Shown here piece after piece: positions 61,301 through 64,000 of a stretch of 64,000 nucleotides of DNA (positions are counted from its first letter, which is position 1; each line of letters begins with the position of its first letter). The notes below the pieces were generated by a model that was given only the letters and a program-made list of their open reading frames with translations, made no database searches and had not been told where the DNA came from. The translations under genes and the position numbers were made by a program. Origin of the DNA: Siphonodentalium dalli (taxonomy: Eukaryota; Mollusca; Scaphopoda; Gadilida; Siphonodentaliidae); contig CP136064.1 of assembly GCA_032622095.1 (NCBI GenBank), positions 44,722,989 to 44,786,988 of the forward strand. Direction: 5' to 3'.

Positions 61301-62442
61301 TCGAATAATTCTGGTAATTTCAGTGGTTAAAATAGTAACAAATACCCAAGGTGCATCAGAAATGTTAGTAGTCAAGCTACATAAGACAGAATAGTCAATT
61401 GTGTGCATCACCACAACTTGTAAGCGGTTGCATGGCATGCTGGGATACTAATTACCATTTTCCATATTTTGGCAGCCATTTTGAGCCAAAGTGACAATTT
61501 TGGTACCATTGAGTTCGAATATCAATAAAATATAGAATGAATCACTTACATTGCACAGTTCTTCCCAGTTCTTGATGAAATATGACAAGAATCCCAATGG
61601 GGATCTTTTGTGAAATAAAATGTTATACCGCGTTTTATAAAATCGATTTTTTGAGTGATCAGAAGGGGTGTGGACCACACGAACAGCATATTTCATTGCT
61701 CCAATGGTCAGTTAACATGATAAATACAAAATAAAGTTACAATTCTCAACCAGATCCAAACCACATAAACTTATCTTAAAGATATTAGTTAAAAACGTAA
61801 AAATTCCACTTCCGGTCGCCATTTTGGCGGCCATCTTGGACGGGGGAGTTCCAATTTTGGCACAGAAAGGTAGCGTTATGTCTTATATTCACAAAAATGT
61901 ATACATGTGTATACATGACAAGATGTTCTCACTATAATTGCATCAAGCTGACTTATAGGAAAATGGCATCCATCTTGGACGCCATCTTGAATTACACAAA
62001 ATGGTCAAAACGGATTTTAGCGGATTTTGGATATGTTATAGAGGATATATTCCTCTTCAAAATGGTATACAAACCAACTTAGTCCAAATGTTTTCTAGGT
62101 CAAACCATTTATCGACCAGACTAAAAGGTTAATGTAATATTCGTGTTTTACTCGTCTAGTTAGCGAAACAATTCCCTGAGGAAATTTCGTCTTTGTTCTC
62201 AAATATAGGACGGGACATCTTTACCATACAAAACTATAATTTCTTTATCAGGAATGGAAGGCTTTGGGTTGTGTAGAGGAGACTGTACAGGCAGCTAAAC
62301 TATGCACGGGTAACCTTACCGTGGACATACCCAGCACAACTTATAACCTAACTAGTGCAGTTTGTCGGTGTACAGGAAATATTACGCTGGACGCCGCGAA
62401 CTGCACAGCCGTACCAAGGACAGCGGCTGATTTCTTCTTCTA
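28021..62442 (+). CDS. SLC6-family Na+/Cl- dependent transporter, 5' part (five exons)
   Basis: Joined exons 28021-28074, 45562-45724, 47821-47952, 51376-51503 and 62252-62442 give about 223 residues covering the N-terminus, TM1-TM3 and extracellular loop 2. Intron phases agree throughout (0, 1, 1, 0, then phase 2 out). The SLC6 family couples uptake of amino acids, amines or osmolytes to Na+ and Cl- across the plasma membrane, normally with 12 TM segments and about 600-700 residues; the remainder lies beyond the window. TM1 has [12 protein letters not shown]. Gly stands where monoamine transporters have the amine-binding Asp, so an amino-acid-like substrate is inferred. The family signature HGGG-x-F is HGGAAF here, with the Ala codon split by an intron. 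Introns are large (17.5, 2.1, 3.4 and 10.7 kb) and full of transposons and arrays. The exact substrate cannot be told. Confidence 0.85.
28160..28337 (-). mobile_element. MA-family element, partial copy in intron 1
   Basis: AAAGATGCATAATCCGAATT, TTGATTTGAGTTGAGGAACC and TTTGGCGGCCTAGCAAATAT match the left half of MA. The right half is missing. It lies about 85 bp after the exon 1 donor. Confidence 0.65.
28338..28556. other. No feature recognised
   Basis: A small tandem GGGTGACTCA motif occurs twice (about 28518-28548). Nothing else is supported. Confidence 0.35.
28557..28815 (+). repeat. MC-family repeat, copy 1
   Basis: It starts TTAAAGACATATGACGGACT and contains ATCGCCGAAAATCTCAAAAA, ACCACTCCATAGGATTACGA and ATTGCATTTAATTAATATAT. 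The same words run in reverse at 33893-34149. The TTAA start suggests a TTAA-target element, but the other end is not clean. Confidence 0.6.
28816..29164. other. No feature recognised
   Basis: Intronic AT-rich sequence without a supported feature. Confidence 0.35.
29165..29385. repeat. 42-bp tandem array, about 5 copies
   Basis: Five units built on AGGAACAGATTAACAAAGAA followed by CGCTCTTTATTGTTGCGGTG. The middle, AACAAAGAACGCTCTTTATTGTT in sense, is nearly self-complementary. Because 42 is a multiple of three, one frame reads a 14-residue repeat around [12 protein letters not shown], but it has no splice sites or start context, so I do not call it a gene. The same unit occurs inside MB (23330-23380) and as about one copy at 39369-39420. 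Confidence 0.9.
29480..29535 (+). repeat. tRNA-like SINE head fragment
   Basis: CCCCGTAGCCGAGGTGGTTG, then AACCGTCTGGACTAGA, resembles the 5' half of a Leu/Ser-type tRNA. TAGCCGAGGTGG (29490-29501) fits a pol III A box. No convincing B box follows at normal distance, so this would be a truncated SINE. Confidence 0.3.
29536..30839. other. Intron 1 spacer with diverged hAT-like words
   Basis: Between 29690 and 29900 there are faint versions of the hAT-like repeat words (TTTCCAAGTGTCGAAAACTT, GTTGGCCATTTTAGTGAAAA). The remainder to 30839 is unrecognised AT-rich sequence. Confidence 0.3.
30840..31101 (+). mobile_element. FB foldback TTAA element, subfamily B, copy 7
   Basis: TTAA at 30840-30843; TTAG at 31098-31101. 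The ends CCCCTTCGTGATGG and CCATGAAAGGG differ from subfamily A. The hairpin core is shared: GCCAGTGCATTTTCTTATAT to its inverse, then a second perfect hairpin GCCAATGTATTCTCTTATAT...GAATGCATTGGC (31013-31053) with the loop shortened to TATGCATA. The spacer is short (ACAGTTAAGGTCAGGGTAAA). It lies in intron 1 of the SLC6 gene. Confidence 0.8.
31102..32002. other. No feature recognised
   Basis: Intron 1 sequence with a small TATA run (about 31665-31690). Nothing else is supported. Confidence 0.35.
32003..32935. repeat. 40/45-bp tandem array, about 22 copies
   Basis: About 16 units of 40 bp (TTATTAGTATGTATCTAGTA followed by TGGTAACAACACAGAGC and CTC or GTC) are followed by about six longer units of about 45 bp with AGAGCGTTTACTCTTATTAG. 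AGTCTGTAT/AGTATGTAT variants form blocks, so amplification was local. The 45-bp unit aligns with the 42-bp unit of 29165 through AACAA, AGAGCGTT, TTA, TCTGT and TACGG. Confidence 0.95.
32936..33892. other. No feature recognised
   Basis: Contains a short CAGA run (about 33090-33112). An open minus frame at 33627-33851 lies next to repeat words shared with 39600-39680 (TTAAAGTAATGTGAAACACT and TTAAAGTGATGTGAAACCCT), so I treat it as repeat-derived. Confidence 0.35.
33893..34149 (-). repeat. MC-family repeat, copy 2
   Basis: Reverse of the copy at 28557: TTAATTAATTGCAGTGACTC, TTTATCGCAGAAAGTTGCGT, TTTCGGCGATGTTACTAGAA and the end ATAATATGTCTTTAA (TTAA at 34146-34149). Confidence 0.6.
34150..37270. 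other. Intron 1 spacer with short local tandem repeats
   Basis: AAACAACTATCATAAACAAA repeats two to three times near 35670-35720. TGCGGCCAGTAAACATGCCC-type units repeat at 35775-35830. GTAACCCAGTAACTGGTTAC is a small palindrome near 36137. ATAAAGAGCGTTTCCC (about 36837) is an isolated AGAGCGTT-family word. No gene is supported. Confidence 0.4.
37271..37338. repeat. Long near-perfect hairpin
   Basis: CATGGTAATTATAATGACAA...TTTATGA (37271-37301) is mirrored by TCATAAATTCATTTTCATTA...CCATG (37308-37338): 31-bp arms, one mismatch, 6-nt loop. The length and stem fit a miRNA-like precursor or a tiny palindromic MITE. Neither is shown. Confidence 0.75.
37339..37864. other. No feature recognised
   Basis: Intronic sequence without a supported feature. 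Confidence 0.35.
37865..37925 (+). repeat. tRNA-like SINE fragment
   Basis: GCTGAGGGGTATAGCATACT, GGTCTCTCGTGCTTGCGGAT, CGCAACCTGG resembles the D-arm to variable-arm part of a tRNA. The B-box region (GGATCGCAACC) is degenerate. It is not a functional tRNA. Confidence 0.3.
37926..39368. other. Intron 1 spacer with LINE-tail-like pieces
   Basis: CAATTCTTTATTCTCATCAC (about 38126) and GATTGATTGATTGTTTATTT, then CCAGCCATTTTACATGATAC (about 38900-38945), look like minus-strand LINE 3' ends. There is an AAC/AAT triplet run at 38455-38500. No coding sequence is supported. Confidence 0.35.
39369..39420. repeat. Single copy of the 42-bp satellite unit
   Basis: GCAGAACGATCTTTATTATC and GGAAAACATTAACAAAGAAC reproduce one unit plus a few bases of the array at 29165. 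Confidence 0.6.
39421..40434. other. No feature recognised
   Basis: AT-rich intronic sequence. A repeat word shared with about 33775-33845 (GTGATGTGAAACCCT, then ACTCTTGCTCAAAGTG) is present at 39610-39680. Confidence 0.35.
40435..40640 (+). repeat. Cluster of YY1-like motifs
   Basis: ATCCAAGATGGCGTCCAAGA, then TGGCCGCC, at about 40440-40469 and CAAAATGGCCGCCAAAATA at about 40617. The word AAGATGGC(G/C)GCC matches the well-known YY1 consensus. The same words recur in the inverted arms at 56790-57310 and 61450-61980, so they are likely part of dispersed repeats. Confidence 0.45.
40641..42163. other. No feature recognised
   Basis: Intron 1 sequence upstream of the LINE. No EN-domain coding similarity is evident before 42164, so the LINE probably starts near there. 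Confidence 0.35.
42164..45132 (+). mobile_element. 5'-truncated non-LTR retrotransposon (CR1/L2/Jockey-like), EN remnant, RT and 3' tail
   Basis: It starts inside the endonuclease domain: [20 protein letters not shown] and the SDHSIIF motif (codons 30-110). The reverse transcriptase follows: [69 protein letters not shown] (catalytic Asp present), [31 protein letters not shown] (catalytic YADD) and [15 protein letters not shown]. The C-terminal region reads [11 protein letters not shown] and FDYACNFWF. Two lesions are visible: a one-base frameshift at about 43390-43405 and an in-frame TAA at 43806-43808 where the family has a small residue after PQG. The C-terminal frame stops at 44742-44744. 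The 3' UTR ends with CAATAAACTTATC and a (TTATC)n tail at 45111-45132. It lies in sense within intron 1. Few lesions suggest a relatively young dead copy. Confidence 0.9.
45133..45399. other. No feature recognised
   Basis: A 14-base C run (about 45181) and plain intronic sequence. Confidence 0.4.
45400..45515 (+). repeat. Degenerate 30-bp repeats related to the inverted repeat at 63362
   Basis: TGTGTATCATTCAGCACTTC, CCAAACCTGTGTACCTTCGC and CCAAACCAGTGTACCCTTCG-GCAC are diverged copies of the unit CAAACCCTGTGTACCCTTCA-GCAC found twice in each arm at 63362-63669. The block ends about 45 bp before SLC6 exon 2. Confidence 0.6.
45562..45724 (+). CDS. SLC6 gene exon 2: N-terminus and TM1
   Basis: Acceptor TTTTCGCTTACAG|AAT, donor G|GTAAGG. 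The exon codes for [20 protein letters not shown] (acidic cytosolic tail), then [20 protein letters not shown] and [14 protein letters not shown]: 54 codons plus one base. [12 protein letters not shown] is the unwound TM1 segment that binds Na+ and substrate in SLC6/LeuT-fold proteins. The WRFPY-x4-HGG signature is present. The exon is phase 0 in and phase 1 out. Confidence 0.93.
45821..45902 (+). pseudogene. Tandem, stop-bearing copy of SLC6 exon 2
   Basis: About 178 bp downstream the end of exon 2 recurs: MEYLMS and [14 protein letters not shown] are followed by a TAA (45887-45889) where exon 2 has the Tyr codon, then EHGS. The donor G|GTAAGG is intact at 45902-45903, and the next 30 intron bases also match (AAGTATGATAAACGT against AAGTTTGATAAACGT). 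Two residues are deleted in TM1 and no clear acceptor is seen. It is a dead exon duplicate or a former alternative exon. Confidence 0.8.
45911..47301. other. No feature recognised
   Basis: Intron 2 sequence. No array, hairpin or further exon copy is supported. Confidence 0.35.
47302..47704 (+). mobile_element. FB foldback TTAA element, copy 5 (intron 2)
   Basis: TTAA at 47302-47305; the right end is ATAA (47701-47704), one base off. Standard termini and both 69-nt hairpins are present. It sits about 115 bp upstream of exon 3. Confidence 0.9.
47821..47952 (+). CDS. SLC6 gene exon 3: TM2
   Basis: Acceptor ATCTTTTGCAG|CT, donor AAAG|GTTCGT. Phase 1 in and out, 132 bp. The split codon gives Ala, then [20 protein letters not shown] and [20 protein letters not shown] and [23 protein letters not shown] is the conserved TM2 and first intracellular loop of SLC6 transporters. 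It joins exon 2 without loss of conserved residues. Confidence 0.95.
47953..48583. other. No feature recognised
   Basis: Start of intron 3. Plain sequence with short A and T runs. Confidence 0.4.
48584..49333. repeat. 50-bp tandem array, about 15 copies (intron 3)
   Basis: The unit contains GTCTATCTCTTTGTAAACAT, GTGTTATATAGTTACCGGGG and TATAAAGATG; consecutive AACATGTGTT words start at 48601 and 48651. Variants alternate between TATAAAGATG and TATACAGATG. It has no coding value. Confidence 0.97.
49334..50380. other. No feature recognised
   Basis: Intron 3 sequence between the two arrays. Nothing is supported. Confidence 0.35.
50385..51375 (+). repeat. 38-bp minisatellite derived from the exon 4 acceptor
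   Basis: About 22-25 units end exactly at the acceptor of exon 4. The typical unit is TTTACATGTATAGGTCTAGT then CATGCTGAGGGTATGTAT; the first few are 50 bp with an extra GGGTGGTGT. It aligns with the exon 4 boundary TTTTCAGGTATTGGGATTGC then TATGCTGATGATAT. The copy at 50471 keeps TTTTCAG|GTATAGG and reads [11 protein letters not shown], close to the exon start [10 protein letters not shown]. An earlier copy (about 50393) reads GTATAGGTTTGGTCAAGCTG then GTGATATAA. In the expanded units the acceptor CAG has become CAT. This is inference from alignment by eye, but the match is extensive. Confidence 0.85.
51376..51503 (+). CDS. SLC6 gene exon 4: TM3
   Basis: Acceptor GTATTTTCAG|GT, donor GAG|GTACGT. 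Phase 1 in, phase 0 out, 128 bp. It encodes [20 protein letters not shown] and [20 protein letters not shown] then CKE. VYYN with the following aromatic helix is the conserved TM3 core; CKE starts extracellular loop 2. The frame continues past the donor, but the SLC6 similarity stops there. Confidence 0.94.
51541..51650 (+). repeat. tRNA-derived SINE-like fragment
   Basis: TAGCCCAGTCGG (51547-51558) fits a pol III A box, close to Lys-tRNA TAGCTCAGTCGG. GGTTCTAATCC (51619-51629) fits a B box with one or two changes. The spacing is longer than in a tRNA, as in diverged SINEs. It begins about 40 bp into intron 4. Confidence 0.45.
51651..52146. other. No feature recognised
   Basis: Intron 4 sequence without a supported feature. 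Confidence 0.35.
52147..54520 (-). mobile_element. Minus-strand LINE: RT, C-terminal Cys-His domain and 3' tail
   Basis: On the minus strand: [15 protein letters not shown] (about 54470), [66 protein letters not shown] (about 54065-54095), [30 protein letters not shown] (YADD 53751-53762), then [10 protein letters not shown] and FNYLGVNF. Next come [27 protein letters not shown] (to 53012) and the Cys/His cluster [20 protein letters not shown] with C (52590-52910). There are frameshifts near 53780, 53690 and 52960-53010. A small deletion removes the KAPG-DGI region between EIKKV and VYFN. The 3' UTR includes a TA/TACA microsatellite, and the tail at 52147-52215 has the hairpin CCACCATTTAAGGTGG and (TTCAA)n. 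It lies antisense in intron 4. Confidence 0.88.
52340..52500. repeat. TA/TACA/CACA microsatellite
   Basis: (TA)n followed by imperfect TATACA and CACA runs inside the LINE 3' region. Confidence 0.9.
54521..55555. other. No feature recognised
   Basis: Intron 4 spacer. ACATTATAAAGAGACATAAC and ATACAAGAGACATAACTTAT form a short near-duplicate at 55083-55160. Nothing else is supported. Confidence 0.35.
55556..55879 (+). mobile_element. FB foldback TTAA element, copy 6, internally deleted (intron 4)
   Basis: TTAA at 55556-55559 and 55876-55879. The first hairpin is complete but mutated (CTCGCGTATATAAGA, GCATCGGC). A deletion of about 75 bp joins AAAGAATG to ATGGTCGACTCG, removing the spacer end and the first arm of hairpin 2. 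The breakpoint shares ATG, consistent with microhomology repair or slippage. Confidence 0.88.
55880..56660. other. No feature recognised
   Basis: Includes a (CG)n stretch near 56470. A 129-codon open frame on the minus strand (56129-56518) has no recognisable domain and no transcript signals. Confidence 0.35.
58080..60840. repeat. Degenerate ~44-bp tandem array, split by an hAT-like element
   Basis: Units around CATACAGTCACTCCATGTAT then ATACACCTCACCCATGAC recur every 43-47 bp from about 58080 to 58352 and again from 59515 to about 60840, with heavy substitution. The sides continue each other across the insertion at 58361-59514. Its open frames are rich in Ile, Tyr, His and Thr and are artefacts of the repeat. 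Confidence 0.8.
58361..59514. mobile_element. hAT-like non-autonomous element with perfect 8-bp target duplication
   Basis: The ends CAGGGATGTGGCTAGAGGG (58361) and CCCTCTAGCCACATCCCTG (59514) are exact 19-bp inverted repeats. The flanks are CCTCTTGT at 58353-58360 and CCTCTTGT at 59515-59522. CAGGG-type ends with 8-bp duplications are the hallmark of the hAT superfamily. The 1154-bp interior has a run of about 14 C, many TTGGAAATTTTCCAACCT words, CCGGGCCGAACCATGG palindromic words and three direct copies of GGGTGCAAATGGAATTATGC near the right end. There is no transposase. Confidence 0.88.
62252..62442 (+). CDS. SLC6 gene exon 5: extracellular loop 2
   Basis: Acceptor TTTCTTTATCAG|GAA, donor TA|GTGAGT. 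Phase 0 in, phase 2 out, 191 bp. It encodes [60 protein letters not shown] and FFF plus two bases. Four N-glycosylation sequons (NLT, NLT, NIT, NCT) and several Cys fit the glycosylated, disulphide-bonded loop between TM3 and TM4. RTAADFFFY leads into TM4. The donor lies inside a 17-bp sequence repeated at 62658-62674. Confidence 0.92.
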
Positions 62443-62451
62443 GTGAGTATA
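62435..62451 (+). repeat. 17-bp direct repeat, left copy, spanning the exon 5 donor
   Basis: TTCTTCTAGTGAGTATA covers the last eight exon bases and the donor. The identical sequence occurs at 62658-62674 on the other side of the foldback element. Confidence 0.9.
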
Positions 62452-62657
62452 AACCTTTCATGACGGCAGCATTAAACACCCTGTGCCAGTGCATTCTCTT
62501 ATATATGCGAGTCGCCCATAGGGAACCTCGCATATATACGAGAATGCACTGGCTTACAATATCAAGGTAAATATTGTTATGCCAATGCCTTCTTTTATAT
62601 ATGTGAGGCGCCATATGTGCGACTCGCATATATAAGAGAATGCATTGGCACAGGGTT
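62452..62657 (+). mobile_element. FB foldback element, subfamily B, copy 8, at the exon 5 donor
   Basis: It starts AACCTTTCATGACGGCAGCA, matching the B-type end at 30840, and contains CCTGTGCCAGTGCATTCTCT, a first hairpin, the spacer ATATCAAGGTAAATATTGTT and a second hairpin ending GCATTGGCACAGGG. The B-type right terminus after ACAGGGTTTT is missing. Instead the 17-bp copy of the exon edge follows. Confidence 0.75.
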
Positions 62658-62674
62658 TTCTTCTAGTGAGTATA
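62658..62674 (+). promoter_or_regulatory. Duplicate splice donor (17-bp direct repeat, right copy)
   Basis: An exact copy of the exon 5 donor context, TTCTTCTA|GTGAGTATA. Use of this site instead of 62443 would retain 223 bp and meet TAG at once in frame. Confidence 0.7.
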
Positions 62675-62723
62675 CTGTCAGTTGAAAGCACCATATATAA
62701 TGACATGAACAAGAAATCCATAG

Positions 62724-63120
62724 TCAGAAATGGCAACGCCCTCATAATCATATTATTAGGTATATATATAAGTTATAGTATAAAATATATTGGTTTCATG
62801 AATGCACGACCTCAGAAATCCGCTAAAACAACTAATCCTTCAAATTATTTAAAAAACTACGGCTTATTACTGCAGGTTTCTCATTCACCACACCAGATAG
62901 CCTCTAAATGCTGACCAAAAATCTACTAATCGGATTAAATACACGCCCGATACTTCGCAATACGATCTTTATTCTAAATTCCAACTGAGACATACGTCCT
63001 TAGCAAAGTTAGCTGTTATAGTATGCATTGCCAGTGTGTTCCCGCAATAAAATCCCCAAGAGTGGCCCAGCCATTGTTCATACCTAAACATCGAAAGCAT
63101 TTAACGCGGTCATAAAAGTT
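62724..63120 (+). repeat. MD-family dispersed duplication, copy 2
   Basis: Collinear with 17624-17930 (GTCAGAAATGGCAACGCCCT, CTTATTACTGCAGGTTTCTC, ATCGAAAGCATTTAACGCGG), with an extra segment near 62910-63040. Confidence 0.7.
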
Positions 63121-63162
63121 ACATACTGCAACAATGAGACATCCGCGAAGATACATCCGCGA

Positions 63163-63337
63163 AAACCCGAAATGTGTTGTCCTGCGAGATATCCCCATCG
63201 CTATAGCTCCATTGACACGTCCATATCAGTCTTGCTACAATTTCCTAAAATAACTCGCATCGTGTGAAACCCGACATATGTTGTCCTGCGAGATATACCC
63301 ATCGCCACATTGGCACGGCCGGATCAGCGTAGCAGTA
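63163..63337. repeat. Two-copy tandem duplication
   Basis: TGTTGTCCTGCGAGATATCC then CCATCGCTATAGCTCC, and TGTTGTCCTGCGAGATATAC then CCATCGCCACATTGGC, start about 97 bp apart with similar following sequence. Confidence 0.6.
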
Positions 63338-63361
63338 AACACCCAGCGTATAGATAAAGGA

Positions 63362-63669
63362 GTCACTCTCACCAAAAAAAAGTGCTGAAGGGTACACAGG
63401 ATTTTCAAAATGTACTGAAGGGTACACAGGGTTTGAAATGTCGTTCTGAGGGACATTCAGTTTTCGAATCTGCGATGATTTCTGTTGGAGAATAATTGTT
63501 TACGTTCCGATGAATATTAAAATGTACTGAAAACAAACTGGTAATGGGCGCCAGACTTTCATAAACACAATTTAAGTAATGGTGTTTGTGCCGATCACAA
63601 ACCCTGTGTACCCATCAGCACATTTTCAAACCCTGTGTACCCTTCAGCACTTTTTTTGGTGAGAGTGAC
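63362..63669. repeat. Inverted-repeat element with 75-bp arms
   Basis: The left arm GTCACTCTCACCAAAAAAAA-GTGCTGAAGGGTACACAGG (63362-63437) mirrors CCTGTGTACCCTTCAGCAC-TTTTTTTGGTGAGAGTGAC (63594-63669). Each arm holds two direct copies of a 30-bp unit. The loop is about 155 bp. It is likely a MITE; no clear target duplication is seen. Diverged units lie at 45400-45515. Confidence 0.75.
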
Positions 63670-63800
63670 CACTTCAGCAATAGTATATGGTGTAATAAAG
63701 CTACCCCATCTAATTTGACACCATACAATTATTTTTACACCAGGAAATAACGAGATAGAATTTATATGCCGCCCATTCGTGGGTGGGTTGAATTGTCACG

Positions 63801-64000
63801 TTTTAACCCTTTCTATACTAAATGGATTTTCCAACCATTTATAAAAGTATATATTGAAATGGTATATTAATCATTTGGCACATAGGTTCACATAAAAGCA
63901 GACGACAGACAGTCGGAAAGCTGATGCGAGTTCAGAAGGATTCATTTTCATTGGTGGGAAATGTTCAGATAATAAGTTCACTGAACGGTCGTTTAATTAA
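63801..64000 (+). repeat. ME-family repeat, copy 4, running to the window edge
   Basis: It starts TTAACCCTTTCTATACTAAA then TGGATTTTCC, with ATAAAAGCAGACGACAGACA and GGTGGGAAATGTTCAG. The last bases of the window are TTTAATTAA, possibly its other TTAA end. Confidence 0.5.

Larger units (their letters stand above)
56661..62121. mobile_element. Large inverted-arm element with tandem core (intron 4)
   Basis: The left arm (56661 to about 57975) and the right arm (about 60850 to 62121) are inverted copies of about 1.3 kb. For example GTGGGGTCCACACCCCTTCC with GATCACTCAAAAAG at about 57101 is mirrored at 61650-61680. The outer words TCTGGTCGATAAA and the inner words CTGGCCCATTAGCATCAA are mirrored too. 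Arms carry several YY1-like words (CCAAGATGGCCGCC). Between them lies a degenerate tandem array of about 44 bp, itself interrupted by an hAT-like element. A third arm copy lies at 15505. No transposase and no convincing flanking duplication is seen. It is either a giant foldback element or two insertions of one repeat. Confidence 0.7.

Overview
The window is animal nuclear DNA. It is AT-rich, has split genes with GT-AG introns, and is packed with non-LTR retrotransposon debris, small inverted-repeat transposons and minisatellites. The gene content (an SLC6 transporter) fits a metazoan, most likely a marine invertebrate; I cannot name the phylum from sequence alone. No bacterial operons, functional tRNA or rRNA genes, or CRISPR arrays are visible.

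Two host genes are supported, both on the + strand. The first is the terminal coding exon (9146-9726) of an unrecognised multi-pass membrane protein. The second is the 5' part of an SLC6 Na+/Cl- dependent transporter: exon 1 at 28021-28074 (tentative), exon 2 at 45562-45724, exon 3 at 47821-47952, exon 4 at 51376-51503 and exon 5 at 62252-62442. All junction phases agree. These exons code for about 223 residues (N-terminus, TM1-TM3 and the glycosylated extracellular loop 2). The rest of the gene lies beyond the right edge. A glycine sits where monoamine transporters carry aspartate, so an amino-acid-type substrate is expected.

Repeats fill the rest. I use these working names. FB: eight foldback elements with TTAA ends, most with two 69-nt hairpins. 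MA, MC and ME: other dispersed repeats with TTAA at one or both ends. MB: a long-TIR TTAA element nested in a LINE. hAT-like: elements ending in CAGGGATGTGG, one with a perfect 8-bp target duplication (58361-59514). LINEs: one nearly intact 3' half (42164-45132, +), one large minus copy (52147-54520), and fragments at about 2998-4260, 4690-4985, 6670-7031, 15071-15485 and 22853-24560. A 5.5-kb structure (56661-62121) has 1.3-kb inverted arms around a degenerate tandem core. Tandem arrays: a 32-bp satellite (about 92 copies, 10603-13548), a 42-bp array (29165-29385), a 40/45-bp array (32003-32935), a 50-bp array (48584-49333) and a 38-bp array (50385-51375).

The most interesting structures lie where repeats meet the transporter gene. 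The 38-bp minisatellite directly upstream of exon 4 looks like an amplified copy of that exon's own splice acceptor and first codons. The donor of exon 5 is duplicated as a 17-bp direct repeat on either side of a foldback element. Exon 2 has a tandem, stop-bearing copy with an intact donor just downstream. The 42-bp array, the 40/45-bp array and the interior of element MB share one AGAGCGTT-cored repeat unit.
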